Below, piece by piece: positions 33,330 to 43,139 of a stretch of 64,000 nt of DNA (positions are counted from its first letter, which is position 1; each line of letters opens with the position of its first letter). The translations under genes and the position numbers were made by a program. The notes under the pieces are model-generated. The model saw only the letters and a list, made by a program, of their open reading frames with translations. It searched no databases and was not told where the DNA came from. The stretch is from Silurus meridionalis (taxonomy: Eukaryota; Chordata; Actinopteri; Siluriformes; Siluridae): positions 9,532,132 through 9,596,131 of the forward strand of contig NC_060885.1 of assembly GCF_014805685.1 (NCBI RefSeq), given 5' to 3'.

Positions 33330-33478
33330 TGATTATAGCTCTAATGATTTTGTTCCTGTCAGGGACATGAGAATTGAGAGCCTGTTCTGAAAACACCTGG
33401 CATGAGGCAACAGTATACCCTGGATGTTATGTGGTACAGATGGTTCTAGGTTACTGATCGTAAAGTCAGCGCTTCCAG
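33330..33478. repeat. Dispersed repeat, copy 3 of 4, with SINE scrap
   Basis: TTGTTCCTGTCAGGGACATG, CCTGTTCTGAAAACACCTGG and CATGAGGCAACAG match the other copies. From about 33430, GGTTCTAGGTTACTGATCG and GCGCTTCCAGCACC match the SINE head at 25740. This scrap abuts, and replaces, the natural 3' end of the receptor copy at 33480. Confidence 0.6.
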
Positions 33479-33479
33479 C

Positions 33480-34339
33480 ACCATCTTAAATGACCTTCTT
33501 TGCACATGTTCATAAATGGAGTAATCATCACACCAAACACATATACAGAGGTTACAATGGGAACAATATTACACTCAAGCGATGATTTATCTAGTTGAAT
33601 TGCATTAAAAATCAAAATTAATGTGTGAGGAAGGTATGTTAACAAGATTAAAAGCAATATTGATAAGATCGTATTGAATGCGTTTTTCTTTTGCTGGTTC
33701 CCTACATGTCCTCCTGTCTGTTTTTTGGCACAGGTATTTCTTGGCACTGGGTGTTTCAGGGCACGCAACACAGACACAGCAGAAGAAAATCACAGTCGCT
33801 GCCATGAAGAACACAAATATAGAAAATGCACGGAAACTTGAGATATAGATAAAAATAAAGCCACAACCAAATGAAATAAACCAAACTGTTGCAACGACTG
33901 CCATTTTGCACTTTATATCTTTATATCTCAAAAATGTTACTGGGTGAATCACTGCTATGTATTGTTCAATACAAATGCAGATTTGCATCAATGGCCTTCC
34001 GGTCCAGGACAAAACAAAAATAAAACAATTCAGTAATGACAATATATAATTATTAAAAAAAAAAGCATTTAGCATTTCAGTGGCTAATTCTGTACTTAAG
34101 ATAAGCTCCATGATAATGTGATTTAATACAAACACTTGAGTTTGTTTGTTTTTCCAGTCAACAGAGAAATATAACCAGATATACCATGAATGTGCTGTTG
34201 TACAAATTAGGAAGCAAAGTGTTATAATAAAGTAGCAGAATAAAACTCCAAAAGCCTTTATATGTATACAGAAATAAACATTCATTGAAAATGAAGGAAA
34301 TAGCATGGGGTGTACAAGCTCCTCAAATGTGTTAGCCAT
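33480..34339 (-). pseudogene. 7TM receptor A2, frameshifted in TM5 and truncated at the tail
   Basis: Starts MANTFEELVHPMLF at 34339. Open through TM5, then broken because two bases are missing from the ACACAGACACACAGC-type stretch encoding FCCVSVL (near 33777). The rest continues in another frame (VLRALKHPVPRNT, NQQKKNAFNTILS, MITPFMNMCKEGHL). The last codons are replaced by SINE-derived sequence (WCWKR before the stop). It has a usable acceptor (AG at 34353-34352) and first exon. The frameshift lies at the same codons as that in 19946-20795. Confidence 0.85.
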
Positions 34340-34475
34340 TCTTTATTAGCTCTGTAATGCAAACAGAAAATTATCCACTTTTCTGTTTTATCTTAGCAGG
34401 CCTAAAAGAGAGAGAAAAGAAGAAGAAAACAATGGCTAAGAGTTCAGGAAATGTTATCTTATTGCTGTTGATATC

Positions 34476-34602
34476 TCACACACACATACACACACACAAA
34501 CACACCCTCCCACACACCAATGTATGTATATATCTATATCTATCTATCTATATCTATATCTATATATATCTATCTATCTATCTATATCTATATCTATATC
34601 TA

Positions 34603-34679
<77 letters not shown>
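34476..34679. repeat. Compound AC, TATC and (TA)n microsatellite
   Basis: AC-rich at about 34476-34515, TATC/TA interspersed at about 34530-34603, then pure TA to 34679. Lies in the 5' intron of the receptor copy at 33480. Confidence 0.96.
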
Positions 34680-34681
<2 letters not shown>

Positions 34682-34755
34682 CCATTATCCCACCTTTTTC
34701 CAATTTACAGCGTCTGTTCTTCGACTTGGTAAAGATGTTGAAAACCCTGTTATAC

Positions 34756-34845
34756 TTGTAGACTGAAGTACATTTCAGCAAAGTTGTGAGACATTTAAGG
34801 GAATGAACATGGAACAAATTTGCTATTCAAATAGTGTTGTCAAAG
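34756..34845 (-). promoter_or_regulatory. 5' exon and promoter of the broken receptor 33480-34339
   Basis: Minus-strand TCAGTCTACAA with donor GTATAAC, CCCTTAAATGTCTCA and ACTATTTGAATAGCAAATTT. The donor is changed from GTAAAA to GTATAA. Confidence 0.55.
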
Positions 34846-35029
34846 ATTAATAACATTTTTCTGATAAACAGGTGCATTTCATGTGTCAATAATTTATTAC
34901 TGAATGTTTTATTTTGTTGTAAAACAAGACTGTGCAGCTGTTTATACTGATAATCACTCAGCATTAACTGTAAGCTGATAATTATTGTTGAATATTTATG
35001 CAATCATTCATCCATTTAATCATTACTTC

Positions 35030-35180
35030 ATCATCTACTATGGATCTGTTCTGGTCAAGACCATGGTGGATCAAAAACCTGTCTTGAAAACACTGGGCAT
35101 GAGGCAGTAATACAACCACGCTGGATTACCAATCTGTCACATGACTCTATTCATTCCTACTTTGAGTCTTTTAGGGTGGT
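35030..35180. repeat. Dispersed repeat, copy 4 of 4
   Basis: ACCATGGTGGATCAAAAACC, CTTGAAAACACTGGGCATGA and ACCAATCTGTCACATGAC match copies 1-3, again beyond an A2 promoter. Confidence 0.6.
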
Positions 35181-35445
35181 AAATAACAAGATACATTAAA
35201 TACAGGGCATAATTGGGTGATATTAAATGTGCCACTATGGATAGAAATCATTAAATATATATGAATTAGATGCAGCATCAAATGCCTACAAAACTGAAAT
35301 TCTTGAGACTGTGATTTAATCAGATTAAGGTTCAGAAAGCCATCGTGTTATCTTGTACATGACCAATGAATTTAGTTATTTGCCAACATAAAGAAGATTG
35401 ATTAATTGAATTCATTGAATTGAGATTTTAATTTTTTATTTTATA

Positions 35446-36685
35446 TGCCTCCCACTTGTTAAGGGACCAAAAGTAATGGGCCAATTGGCTTCTTAGGTGT
35501 TCCATGGCCAGGTGTGTGTTATTCCCTCATTATACCAATTACAATGAGCAGATAAAAGGTCCAGAGTTCATTTGAAGTGTGCTATTTGCATTTGGAATCT
35601 GTTGCTGTCAACTCTCCAAGATGAGATGCAAAGGGCTGTCACTAACAGTGAAGCAAGCCATCATTATGCTGAAAAAACAAAACAAACCCATCAGAGAGAT
35701 AGCAAAAACATTAGGCGTGGCCAAAACAACTGTTTGGAACATTCTTAAAAAGAACGAACGCATCGGTGAGCTCAGCAATACCAAAAGACCCGGAAGACCA
35801 CGGAAAACAACTGTGGTGGATGACCGAAAAATTATTTCCCTGGTGAAGAAAACACCCTTCACAACAGTTGGCCAGATCAAGAACACTCTCCAGGAGGTAG
35901 GTGTATGTGTGTCAAAGTCAATAATCAAGAGAAGACTTCACCAGCATGAATACAGAGGGTTCACCACAAGATGTAAACCATTGGTGAGCCTCAAAAACAG
36001 GAAGGCCAGATTAGAGTTTGCCAAACAACATCTAAAAAAGCCTCCAACTTGTACCAGAGTGATGGGAAGAGAAGAGTATAGAGAAGAAAAGGAACTGCTC
36101 ATGATCCTAAGCATATCACCTCATCAGTGAAGCATGGTTGTAGTAGTGTCATGGTGTGGGCATGTATGGCTGCCAATGGAACTGGTTCTCTTGTATTTAT
36201 TGATGATGTGACTGCTGACAAAAGTAGCAGAATGAATTCTGAAGTGTTTCGGGCAATATTATCTGCTCATATTCAGCCAAATGCTTCAGAACTCATTGGA
36301 TGTCGCTTCACAGTGCAGATGGACAATGACCCAAAGCATACTGCAAAAGCAACCAAAGAGTTTTTTAAGGAAAAATTGAAATGTTATGCAATGGCCAAGT
36401 CAATCACCTGACCTGAATCCGATTGAGCATGCATTTCACTTGCTGAAGACAAAACTGAAGGAAAAATGCCCCAAGGACAAGCAGGAATTGAAGACAGTTG
36501 CAGTAGAGGCCGGGCAGAGCATCACCAGGGATGAAACCCAGCGTCTGGTGATGTCTATGCGTTCCAGACTTCAGGCTGTAATTGACTGTAAAGGATTTGC
36601 ACCCAAGTATTAAAAAAGTGAAAGTTTGATTTATGATTATTATTCTGTCCCATTACTTTTGGTCCCTTAACAAGTGGGAGGCACA
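35446..36685 (+). mobile_element. Tc1-like element, DD34E type
   Basis: Inverted ends GCCTCCCACTTGTTAAGGGA near 35448 and, reversed, at about 36662-36682. The body encodes the transposase at 35621-36613. Sequence to about 36775 (GATTTGGATGTAAATGCCCT) may be further terminal sequence of the same family, so the exact right end is uncertain. Confidence 0.85.
35621..36613 (+). pseudogene. Tc1-like transposase (DD34E), broken
   Basis: The N-terminal paired-type helix-turn-helix region (MRCKGLSLTVKQAIIMLKKQ, then the hinge KRPGRPRKT) is open to about 36080. The segment with the first catalytic Asp is damaged by deletion and frameshift around 36050-36130. The middle (MKHGCSSVMVWACM, VQMDNDPKHTAK) and the end ([13 protein letters not shown] to CKGFAPKY) are open, with one shift near 36390. 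The last two acidic residues have DD34E spacing. Non-functional. Confidence 0.87.
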
Positions 36686-36803
36686 TATGCAAACTGTTGT
36701 AATTTCTACACCGTTCACCTGATTTGGATGTAAATGCCCTCAAATTAAAGCTCGTTTCATTTCAAATCCAATGTAAAAATGAAGTTGCCAAACATAACTA
36801 CTA

Positions 36804-37077
36804 TACACCAATCAGTTATGTCAATATGACCACCTGAGTAATATTGTGTTGGTTCCCCCTTTGCTGCCAAAACAGGCCTGACCTGTCGAGCATTTGAGAC
36901 CTTGTCAAACCCGCTCAAATCCTTACACTTGCTCACTTTTCCTGCTTCTAACACATTTTGAGGACAAAATGTTCACTTGTTGCCTACTATATCCCACCCA
37001 CTAACAGGTGAGATGATCAGTGTTATTATTGTTGGTCAAAGTGTTATAATGTCATAATGTTATGCCTGATCAGTGTA
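36804..37077. mobile_element. Non-autonomous TIR element, about 270 bp
   Basis: The left end TACACCAATCAG and the right end, reversed, TACACTGATCAGGCATAACA share a terminal motif and are flanked by TA. Inside are no frames. The sequence (GACCACCTG, TTGCTGCCAAAACAGGCCTG) resembles dispersed fish Tc1-type relics. Confidence 0.6.
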
Positions 37078-37151
37078 AGTATAAGATACAACCATATCCT
37101 GACAATAGGATAATATAATCCTGTACACTCTTAGAATATGACAAACTCTTA

Positions 37152-37548
37152 GGGTGTTTTCACACCTAGTTCGTTTTAAAAGAACCAAACCCAGTTCACT
37201 TAAAGTGAACCAGAAAGTGATCTAAGCAAATGTGAACTCAGTCCCTTTCGTGTTCACAATAAAAAAGACTCAAAAGAGAACCCAGGTATGGCAAGCCTCC
37301 AGGGACATTTGGCGAAACGAAATGCAAAGCGGACCGGGACCACATTGCTTTCACATGTCACAAACAAATCGAACCACAAACGGACCCACAAACGAACCGT
37401 ACTCAGACCACCTCCGGAGGTGGTCTGAGTACGGTTCGCTTCTGGGTCCTTTTAAGGGGTCTGAGATTACTTGGTTTGTTCACATATACACACTGAACCG
37501 CTCCGAGAGCGTTTGGATGGCTCAAACGAACTAGGTGTGAAAACACCC
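37152..37548. mobile_element. PIF/Harbinger-like MITE, 397 bp
   Basis: Long TIRs GGGTGTTTTCACACCTAGTT and the inverted ACTAGGTGTGAAAACACCC, flanked by TTA on both sides (37149-37151, 37549-37551). It is GC-richer than its surroundings. A perfect 46-base palindrome (37393-37438, centre CCTCCGGAGG) lies inside. There is no coding frame of note. The TTA duplication suggests the PIF/Harbinger superfamily, which is inference. Confidence 0.8.
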
Positions 37549-37551
37549 TTA

Positions 37552-38603
37552 GTCTTTTCTGCTGGAACCCATTAAGGCTGTCTATATAGAATTATATAGA
37601 ATCAGAATGTGAATTCCAAGAAGTTTAGGGCTTTCACAAACAAGCAAAATAACTTTCATTTCACATTGCAACCATCTGTAAAACTGTCAAACATTGCAAT
37701 AATATATTATGTTTTAGAAATAGAAACAATTGGATCAACAACTGTATAGTTTAAAAAGGACTAAAATCTTAAACATCATAAACATGCATATACAAATTTT
37801 ATTTGGTCATTCGAATATAATTGTTAATTAAAGAAAACTGTAGTAAAACTGCATTTTTGACTTGTTTTACATCTTAAGTAATAAAAAAAAAATTAATGCA
37901 AAGTTTTCTTATATGACAAAATGTCATATGATGCCTCACCTAGTAAACAAACAAACATCTGATATTTCCTGCCTTTTCCATGAAAGCAGTAAGGGATTTG
38001 CTTTGTAATGGTAGCTTAACAAACTATGAAAATAGAGCACACCTATTATTCAAATGCTGTATTTAAAATCAGCTGATCATCTATCTGAGACACAGTGTCT
38101 GTCATTTGCATTTATTATAATGTAAGAGCCTAATATTTTCTTGCCATTTGCTGCCTTCAGTGTACACATAGGCGTGTGGAAATTTGTGTTGATAATGCTA
38201 TTTGAACCATGGATATCAAGTGCATGAGCCAGGGAGACATCCCAGTAGCGCATGGATAAATTTCTTGTTAAAAAAAAATAAATACTTAGAAGGTGAGTCC
38301 AGGTCAAGCACATTAACTGTAATAAATTACTAAAACAACTAAAAGAAAAGGTCAAAGAGAAATGGTCCAATCAATGTGAATCAAATGAGCGAATCAAAGT
38401 GAATAAAATGAGTTCATGAGCAAGTTACTACTTACATAACAACTAACACAATAAAACATTTAATATTCCTTATATTAGACATTATTAATACAAGTCAATC
38501 CCATTCACCAATTAATAATTTTTCACAAAATGATAATAGCAGATTCAGTTCATTAATGTTTCAGGAGAATCTAAATATATAAGAATGCAAAAGCAAATGA
38601 ACT
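37552..38603. other. Intergenic, no gene
   Basis: AT-rich. A TATTCAAATGC motif near 38047 resembles the receptor promoter motif, but no first exon is evident. A 97-codon minus frame at 38077-38370 has no recognisable domain. Confidence 0.45.
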
Positions 38604-38959
38604 ATTATTTCTAAAAATAAATTCTAAATAGATTTTGTCAAACCATTTGTTCTAAGATAATAAATTAAATAGTAAACATACTGTATTACTAAAGCACATA
38701 TATCAATCAACATTTTTTAAATGATTAAGTAATGAGTAATAAGTTAAAAACAACAAAAAAAAAACAAATAAAGCTTCTTGTCAATTGTACACATTGAACA
38801 TTAATGATCTGATCACGGAATGTCTGCTGGTGAAGGACAAGCTGGTTTAAGTTTTTCATGTCTCTAGACTTTAAACAGAATGGTGCAATAAACATAAAAA
38901 CGTCCATTGCTTCATATAAGCTTCAAATAAAGTCTTCACTCTTTATAATGTACTCAAAA

Positions 38960-39790
38960 TCACCTTCGATGATGTTTGTACAGTTTAATAAGTGATGGAA
39001 CCATGATACCGTATATATTGACAGAGAGCATGGCAGGAAAAATATCACATTGAAAATAATTGATTTCCAAATTCATGGTACCATACATGGAAATTGATAC
39101 CAAAGGTAGGTAACTCAAAACAATGATGAGTAGTAAGGAAGAGATAGTATTAAACGCATTCCTCTTTTGTTGGTTTCGTACATCTCTGTCCTCTGTAACC
39201 TCTCGCCCTCTGGGTCCTGAGTGTTTTAGTGCATGCAGCACAGACACATAGCAAAACAAGTTCACAGACAGTCCGGTTAAGCAGGTGAACATGAAAATAT
39301 GATCTGGAAAAACAAATACTCCAAAGGTGAGACAAAGACCATATCCTGATGTCATTATCCAAATAGTTGTTGCTGCTGCAATCCTATAGTGGATAGCTTT
39401 ATACCTTAAAAAGGCAACAGGATAGAGCACTGCCATGTATTGCTCAATGCATATACACATCTGGATAAGAAGTCTACAAGTCCAAGACATGCCAAAGATG
39501 AAAACTGTCAGACATAAGCCTGTGGTACTTTGAAAAATAAAAATGTTAGAAATGTCAATGGATAAATGTAAGCAGAAGACAAATTCCACAGTGTTGAGAA
39601 TCAGGGGAAACACCTGAGTTGATTTGATTTTAAATCCAACACGCAGCAAAAGCCAGACATTCCAAAAATTTGCTGGTGTTCCCAATAAGAGGCAGAGAAA
39701 AGCTGCTATATAGTAACAAACAAACCCCAAATGAATTTCTTTCAGACAATCAAAGAAACTGAAATGGTATGTAACAGACGCATTTACCAT
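38960..39790 (-). CDS. 7TM receptor, subfamily A3 (276 aa, intact)
   Basis: A complete single-exon receptor starting MVNASVTYHFSFFDCLKE. NAS at 3-5 is a glycosylation site. It has GTPANFW in TM1, LNTVEF in TM2 with Glu at the usual Asp position, SWTCRLLIQMCICIEQY in TM3, W in TM4, CYVSVLHALKHSGP after TM5, NQQKRNAFNTISS before TM6, SYLPL in TM6 and IMVPSLIKLYKHHRR in TM7. TM7 has VP where A1 and A2 have TP. The N-terminal Cys and the pre-TM7 Cys (FQCDIF) are kept. The acceptor CTACTCCACAG (AG at 39804-39803) lies 12 bases before the ATG. Most diverged of the A group. Confidence 0.9.
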   Translation of the reverse strand: MVNASVTYHFSFFDCLKEIHLGFVCYYIAAFLCLLLGTPANFWNVWLLLRVGFKIKSTQVFPLILNTVEFVFCLHLSIDISNIFIFQSTTGLCLTVFIFGMSWTCRLLIQMCICIEQYMAVLYPVAFLRYKAIHYRIAAATTIWIMTSGYGLCLTFGVFVFPDHIFMFTCLTGLSVNLFCYVSVLHALKHSGPRGREVTEDRDVRNQQKRNAFNTISSLLLIIVLSYLPLVSISMYGTMNLEINYFQCDIFPAMLSVNIYGIMVPSLIKLYKHHRR

Positions 39791-40289
39791 ATTGACATTA
39801 AGCTGTGGAGTAGAACATAGAAAAATAATTTGTAATGAGAAAATAAATTTGAATATGTTAGTTTTTCAGGTTACCCAAACACAGTTAAAAAAGAAAGGGA
39901 GATGTGGTATAGCACAAAATGGTACAGAAAAAAATTGAATATTATTTCTAAAAATAAATTCTAAATAGATTTTGTCAAACCATTTGTTCTAAGATAATAA
40001 ATTAAATAATAAACATACTGTATTACTAAAGCACATATATCAATCAACATTTTTAAATGATTAAGTAATGAGTAATAAGTTAAAAACAAAAAAACAAATA
40101 AAGCTTCTTGTCAATTGTACACATTGAACATTAATGATCTGATCACGGAATGTCTGCTGGTGAAGGACAAGCTGGTTTAAGTTTTTCATGTCTCTAGACT
40201 TTAAACAGAATGGTGCAATAAACATAAAAACGTCCATTGCTTCATATAAGCTTCAAATAAAGTCTTCACTCTTTATAATGTACTCAAAA

Positions 40290-41113
40290 TCACCTTCGAT
40301 GATGTTTGTACAGTTTAATAAGTGATGGAACCATGATACCGTATATATTGACAGAGAGCATGGCAGGAAAAATATCACATTGAAAATAATTGATTTCCAA
40401 ATTCATGGTACCATACATGGAAATTGATACCAAAGGTAGGTAACTCAAAACAATGATGAGTAGTAAGGAAGAGATAGTATTAAACGATTCCTCTTTTGTT
40501 GGTTTCGTACATCTCTGTCCTCTGTAACCTCTCGCCTCTGGGTCCTGAGTGTTTTAGCATGCAGCACAGACACATAGCAAAACAAGTTCACAGACAGTCC
40601 GGTTAAGCAGGTGAACATGAAAATATGATCTGGAAAACAAATACTCAAAGGTGAGACAAAGACCATATCCTGATGTCATTATCCAAATAGTTGTTGCTGC
40701 TGCAATCCTATAGTGGATAGCTTTATACCTTAAAAAGGCAACAGGATAGAGCACTGCCATGTATTGCTCAATGCATATACACATCTGGATAAGAAGTCTA
40801 CAAGTCCAAGACATGCCAAAGATGAAAACTGTCAGACATAAGCCTGAGGTACTTTGAAAAATAAAATGTTAGAAATGTCAATGGATAAATGTAAGCAGAA
40901 GACAAATTCCACAGTGTTGAGAATCAGGGGAAACACCTGAGTTGATTTGATTTTAAATCCAACACGCAGCAAAAGCCAGACATTCCAAAAATTTGCTGGT
41001 GTTCCCAATAAGAGGCAGAGAAAAGCTGCTATATAGTAACAAACAAACCCCAAATGAATTTCTTTCAGACAATCAAAGAAACTGAAATGGTATGTAACAG
41101 ACGCATTTACCAT
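40290..41113 (-). pseudogene. Second copy of the A3 receptor, with several small deletions
   Basis: Same start (MVNASVTYHF) and acceptor as the upstream copy, but short length changes break the frame: one A missing near 40865 after TM2, lost bases near 40635-40650, two bases near 40557, one in the CGCCCTC run near 40532, and two near 40485. Segments in between are nearly identical to 38960-39790. The pattern fits either a very recent dead duplicate or uncorrected sequencing and assembly error in a duplicated or haplotype copy. Confidence 0.85.
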
Positions 41114-41894
41114 ATTGACATTAAGCTGTGGAGTAGAACATAGAAAAATAATTTGTAATGAGAAAATAAATTTGAATATGTTAGTTTTTTCAGGTTACCC
41201 AAACACAGTTAAAAAAAGAAAGGGAGATGTGGTATAGCACAAAAATGGTACAGAAAAAAAAAATTGAATAATCTTTGTAAAACAAAAAGAAACATAGTGT
41301 GTGTCAGAATATAAAAAATGTTTAAACTAAAAATATTATTAATGGAAAGATATGTTAAACTGTTAAAACAATACAAGCAGTGGTTACTGGAGTTTTCAGA
41401 TAATACCTACAGCATGGATGCAGCAGAAAAAAAGGAAATCTGCTGCTAAAACCATAAAGATACTACATACAGTGACATATGTGATGTCCAGGTTTGCATA
41501 AGTTTGCATTATTTATTAACAGAAGGACATTTTCTCCTGCCCATTTTACCAGGGAGATTAAAGTATAAGAAAATAGAAGAAACACATGCATACATGTGAC
41601 ATACAAGTAACATTAGATCCCCTCTAGATATTAAGAAATTAAGCACTCATTAACATTAATGTGCTCCATAAATACAAATAAATGCAGTAATTGCTGTCGA
41701 GTTATGGTAGTTCTGCATACATTTATAGTTGGGATTTGTTATAAATTCAAGAAGCTGTCAAAAGCAGAAGAGTTTAATGAACATGCTGACAATGCTGAAG
41801 TTTATTAAAAAAATTTTAACAACGGTAAGTGTGTGAATCTGTGCAGATAAATTATTAGGTGAGTCCTGCGTACAATAAAGAGGGGCTACCTGAT

Positions 41895-42460
41895 TCAATT
41901 TGGGTCCTCTCCTCCCTGGTTCAATATGATTTTTTCCACTCTGGTGGGACCCGAGCAGGCTCTGGTCCTGGAACAGGAAGTGCGCGCTCTCCTAAGGAAA
42001 GTGGCCATCGACGTGGTTTTTCCCATAGTCAGAGAGTCAGGCTTTTAAAGCCAGTACTTCCTTGTTCTGAAGAAGGTTGGGGTTGCGTCCAATCCTAGAT
42101 CTGTGCTCCTTGAACTGCTCACTCGTGAGGCTCAGGTTCAGGATGCTCACCCTCAAGGAGGTTGTGTCTCAGATCAAGTCCGAGGACTGGTTTGTCACGA
42201 TAGATCTAAGGGACGCATACTTTCACATGGCCATCCTTCCCGCTCACAGAAGGATCCTAAAGGTTTGCTTTTGGGGGCGAAGCTTACAAATACCGGGTCC
42301 TCCCGTTCGGCCTAGCACTCTCACCCCGCAGCTTCACAAAGTGTATAAATGCCGGTCTAGCCCCGCTAAGGCTTCAGGGCATCCGCATTCTGAACTATAG
42401 CGACGATTGGTTGATATTAGCTCGATCAGAGCATCAGGCAGTCCGGCATGTCATTCCATC
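41895..42460 (+). mobile_element. DIRS-like retrotransposon fragment (reverse transcriptase)
   Basis: Pieces in different frames read ALVLEQEVRALL, FRMLTLKEVVSQIKSEDWF, VTIDLRDAYFHMAILPAHRR and LNYSDDWLILARSEHQAVRH. The DLRDAYFH and Y-DDWL pair matches reverse transcriptases of DIRS-type elements rather than the Gypsy copies here. Stops and shifts abound. It ends at about 42460, about 55 bases before receptor homology begins. Family assignment is inferred from motif style. Confidence 0.65.
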
Positions 42461-42514
42461 AGGGAACTAAGGTTACTGCAGGTCTGTACATCCCCCTTAC
42501 TCTTAAAAACCCGT

Positions 42515-43139
42515 ACTGGCATAATAGTTCTTCACGCTCAGTCTTGCAGTTTGTGAGATACTCTTCTGCCTGGGTAGTTTGTTCTTTATTGCTGCTTCAA
42601 AATATTCAAATGTTTTATATGGTGTACTCTTTATATTAGCACTACCCACCACAGGCCATCCTCTGATTAACTGTGTGATCTGCATTGAGCGCTACCTGGC
42701 AATGCTCCATCCTGTTATCTTCCGGAAATACAAACCATCAAGATACAAACTGGCATGTTCGGCTATAATTTGGGTACTTGTTCTTGGTTTCTTTGGAGTG
42801 TTCTGCACATTTGTTTTTCTTGTTAACAATGTGTATGTGATTCTTTGTGTATCTGCCACTCTATTTACTTCTTCTCTTTATTAAAATGTTTTGCTTTTCA
42901 GCTATATTTAGAACTTTGAAATACCCAAATCTAGGTGAGAAAAGGTAGGCGAGAGAAGAGGCCAATTACACACAAAAAAAAAACAAATAGAGTTATTATG
43001 GTAATCACTGTGACTGCATTTGCTCAATATGCTCTTTGTTTCAGATGCAGATTTTGACCTATTGTGGTTTGTTAGTGTTGTAATCATTACATTGTTTTCT
43101 TACGTAAACCCTTTGCTATATATCTACAAGGTTAGATAA
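42515..43139 (+). pseudogene. 7TM receptor, subfamily B, 5' truncated and mutated
   Basis: Homology begins at TM2 (FTLSLAVCEILFCLGSL) with the N-terminus and TM1 missing. TM3 reads GHPLINCVICIERYLAMLHP and TM4 contains SAIIWVLVLGF. After about 42883 stops and shifts appear, but loop 3, TM6 (VIMVITVTAFAQYA) and TM7 (SYVNPLLYIYKVR, then stop) can be followed. TM7 is the canonical NPxxY form, suggesting the ancestral B receptor had NPLLY. The DIRS-like fragment lies directly upstream and may have caused the truncation. Confidence 0.85.

Larger units (their letters stand above)
38604..41268. repeat. Two-copy direct tandem duplication, unit about 1.34 kb
   Basis: 38604-39940 and 39941-41268 are nearly identical and include a whole receptor coding exon. 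Differences are mostly one- or two-base length changes in homopolymer or short-repeat runs, with very few substitutions (such as AGT to AAT in ATAGTAAAC and TGT to TGA near 40848). Confidence 0.93.

Noticed and set aside
38077..38370. 97-codon minus-strand frame
   Set aside because: No similarity to the receptors or known mobile elements, and no supporting context.
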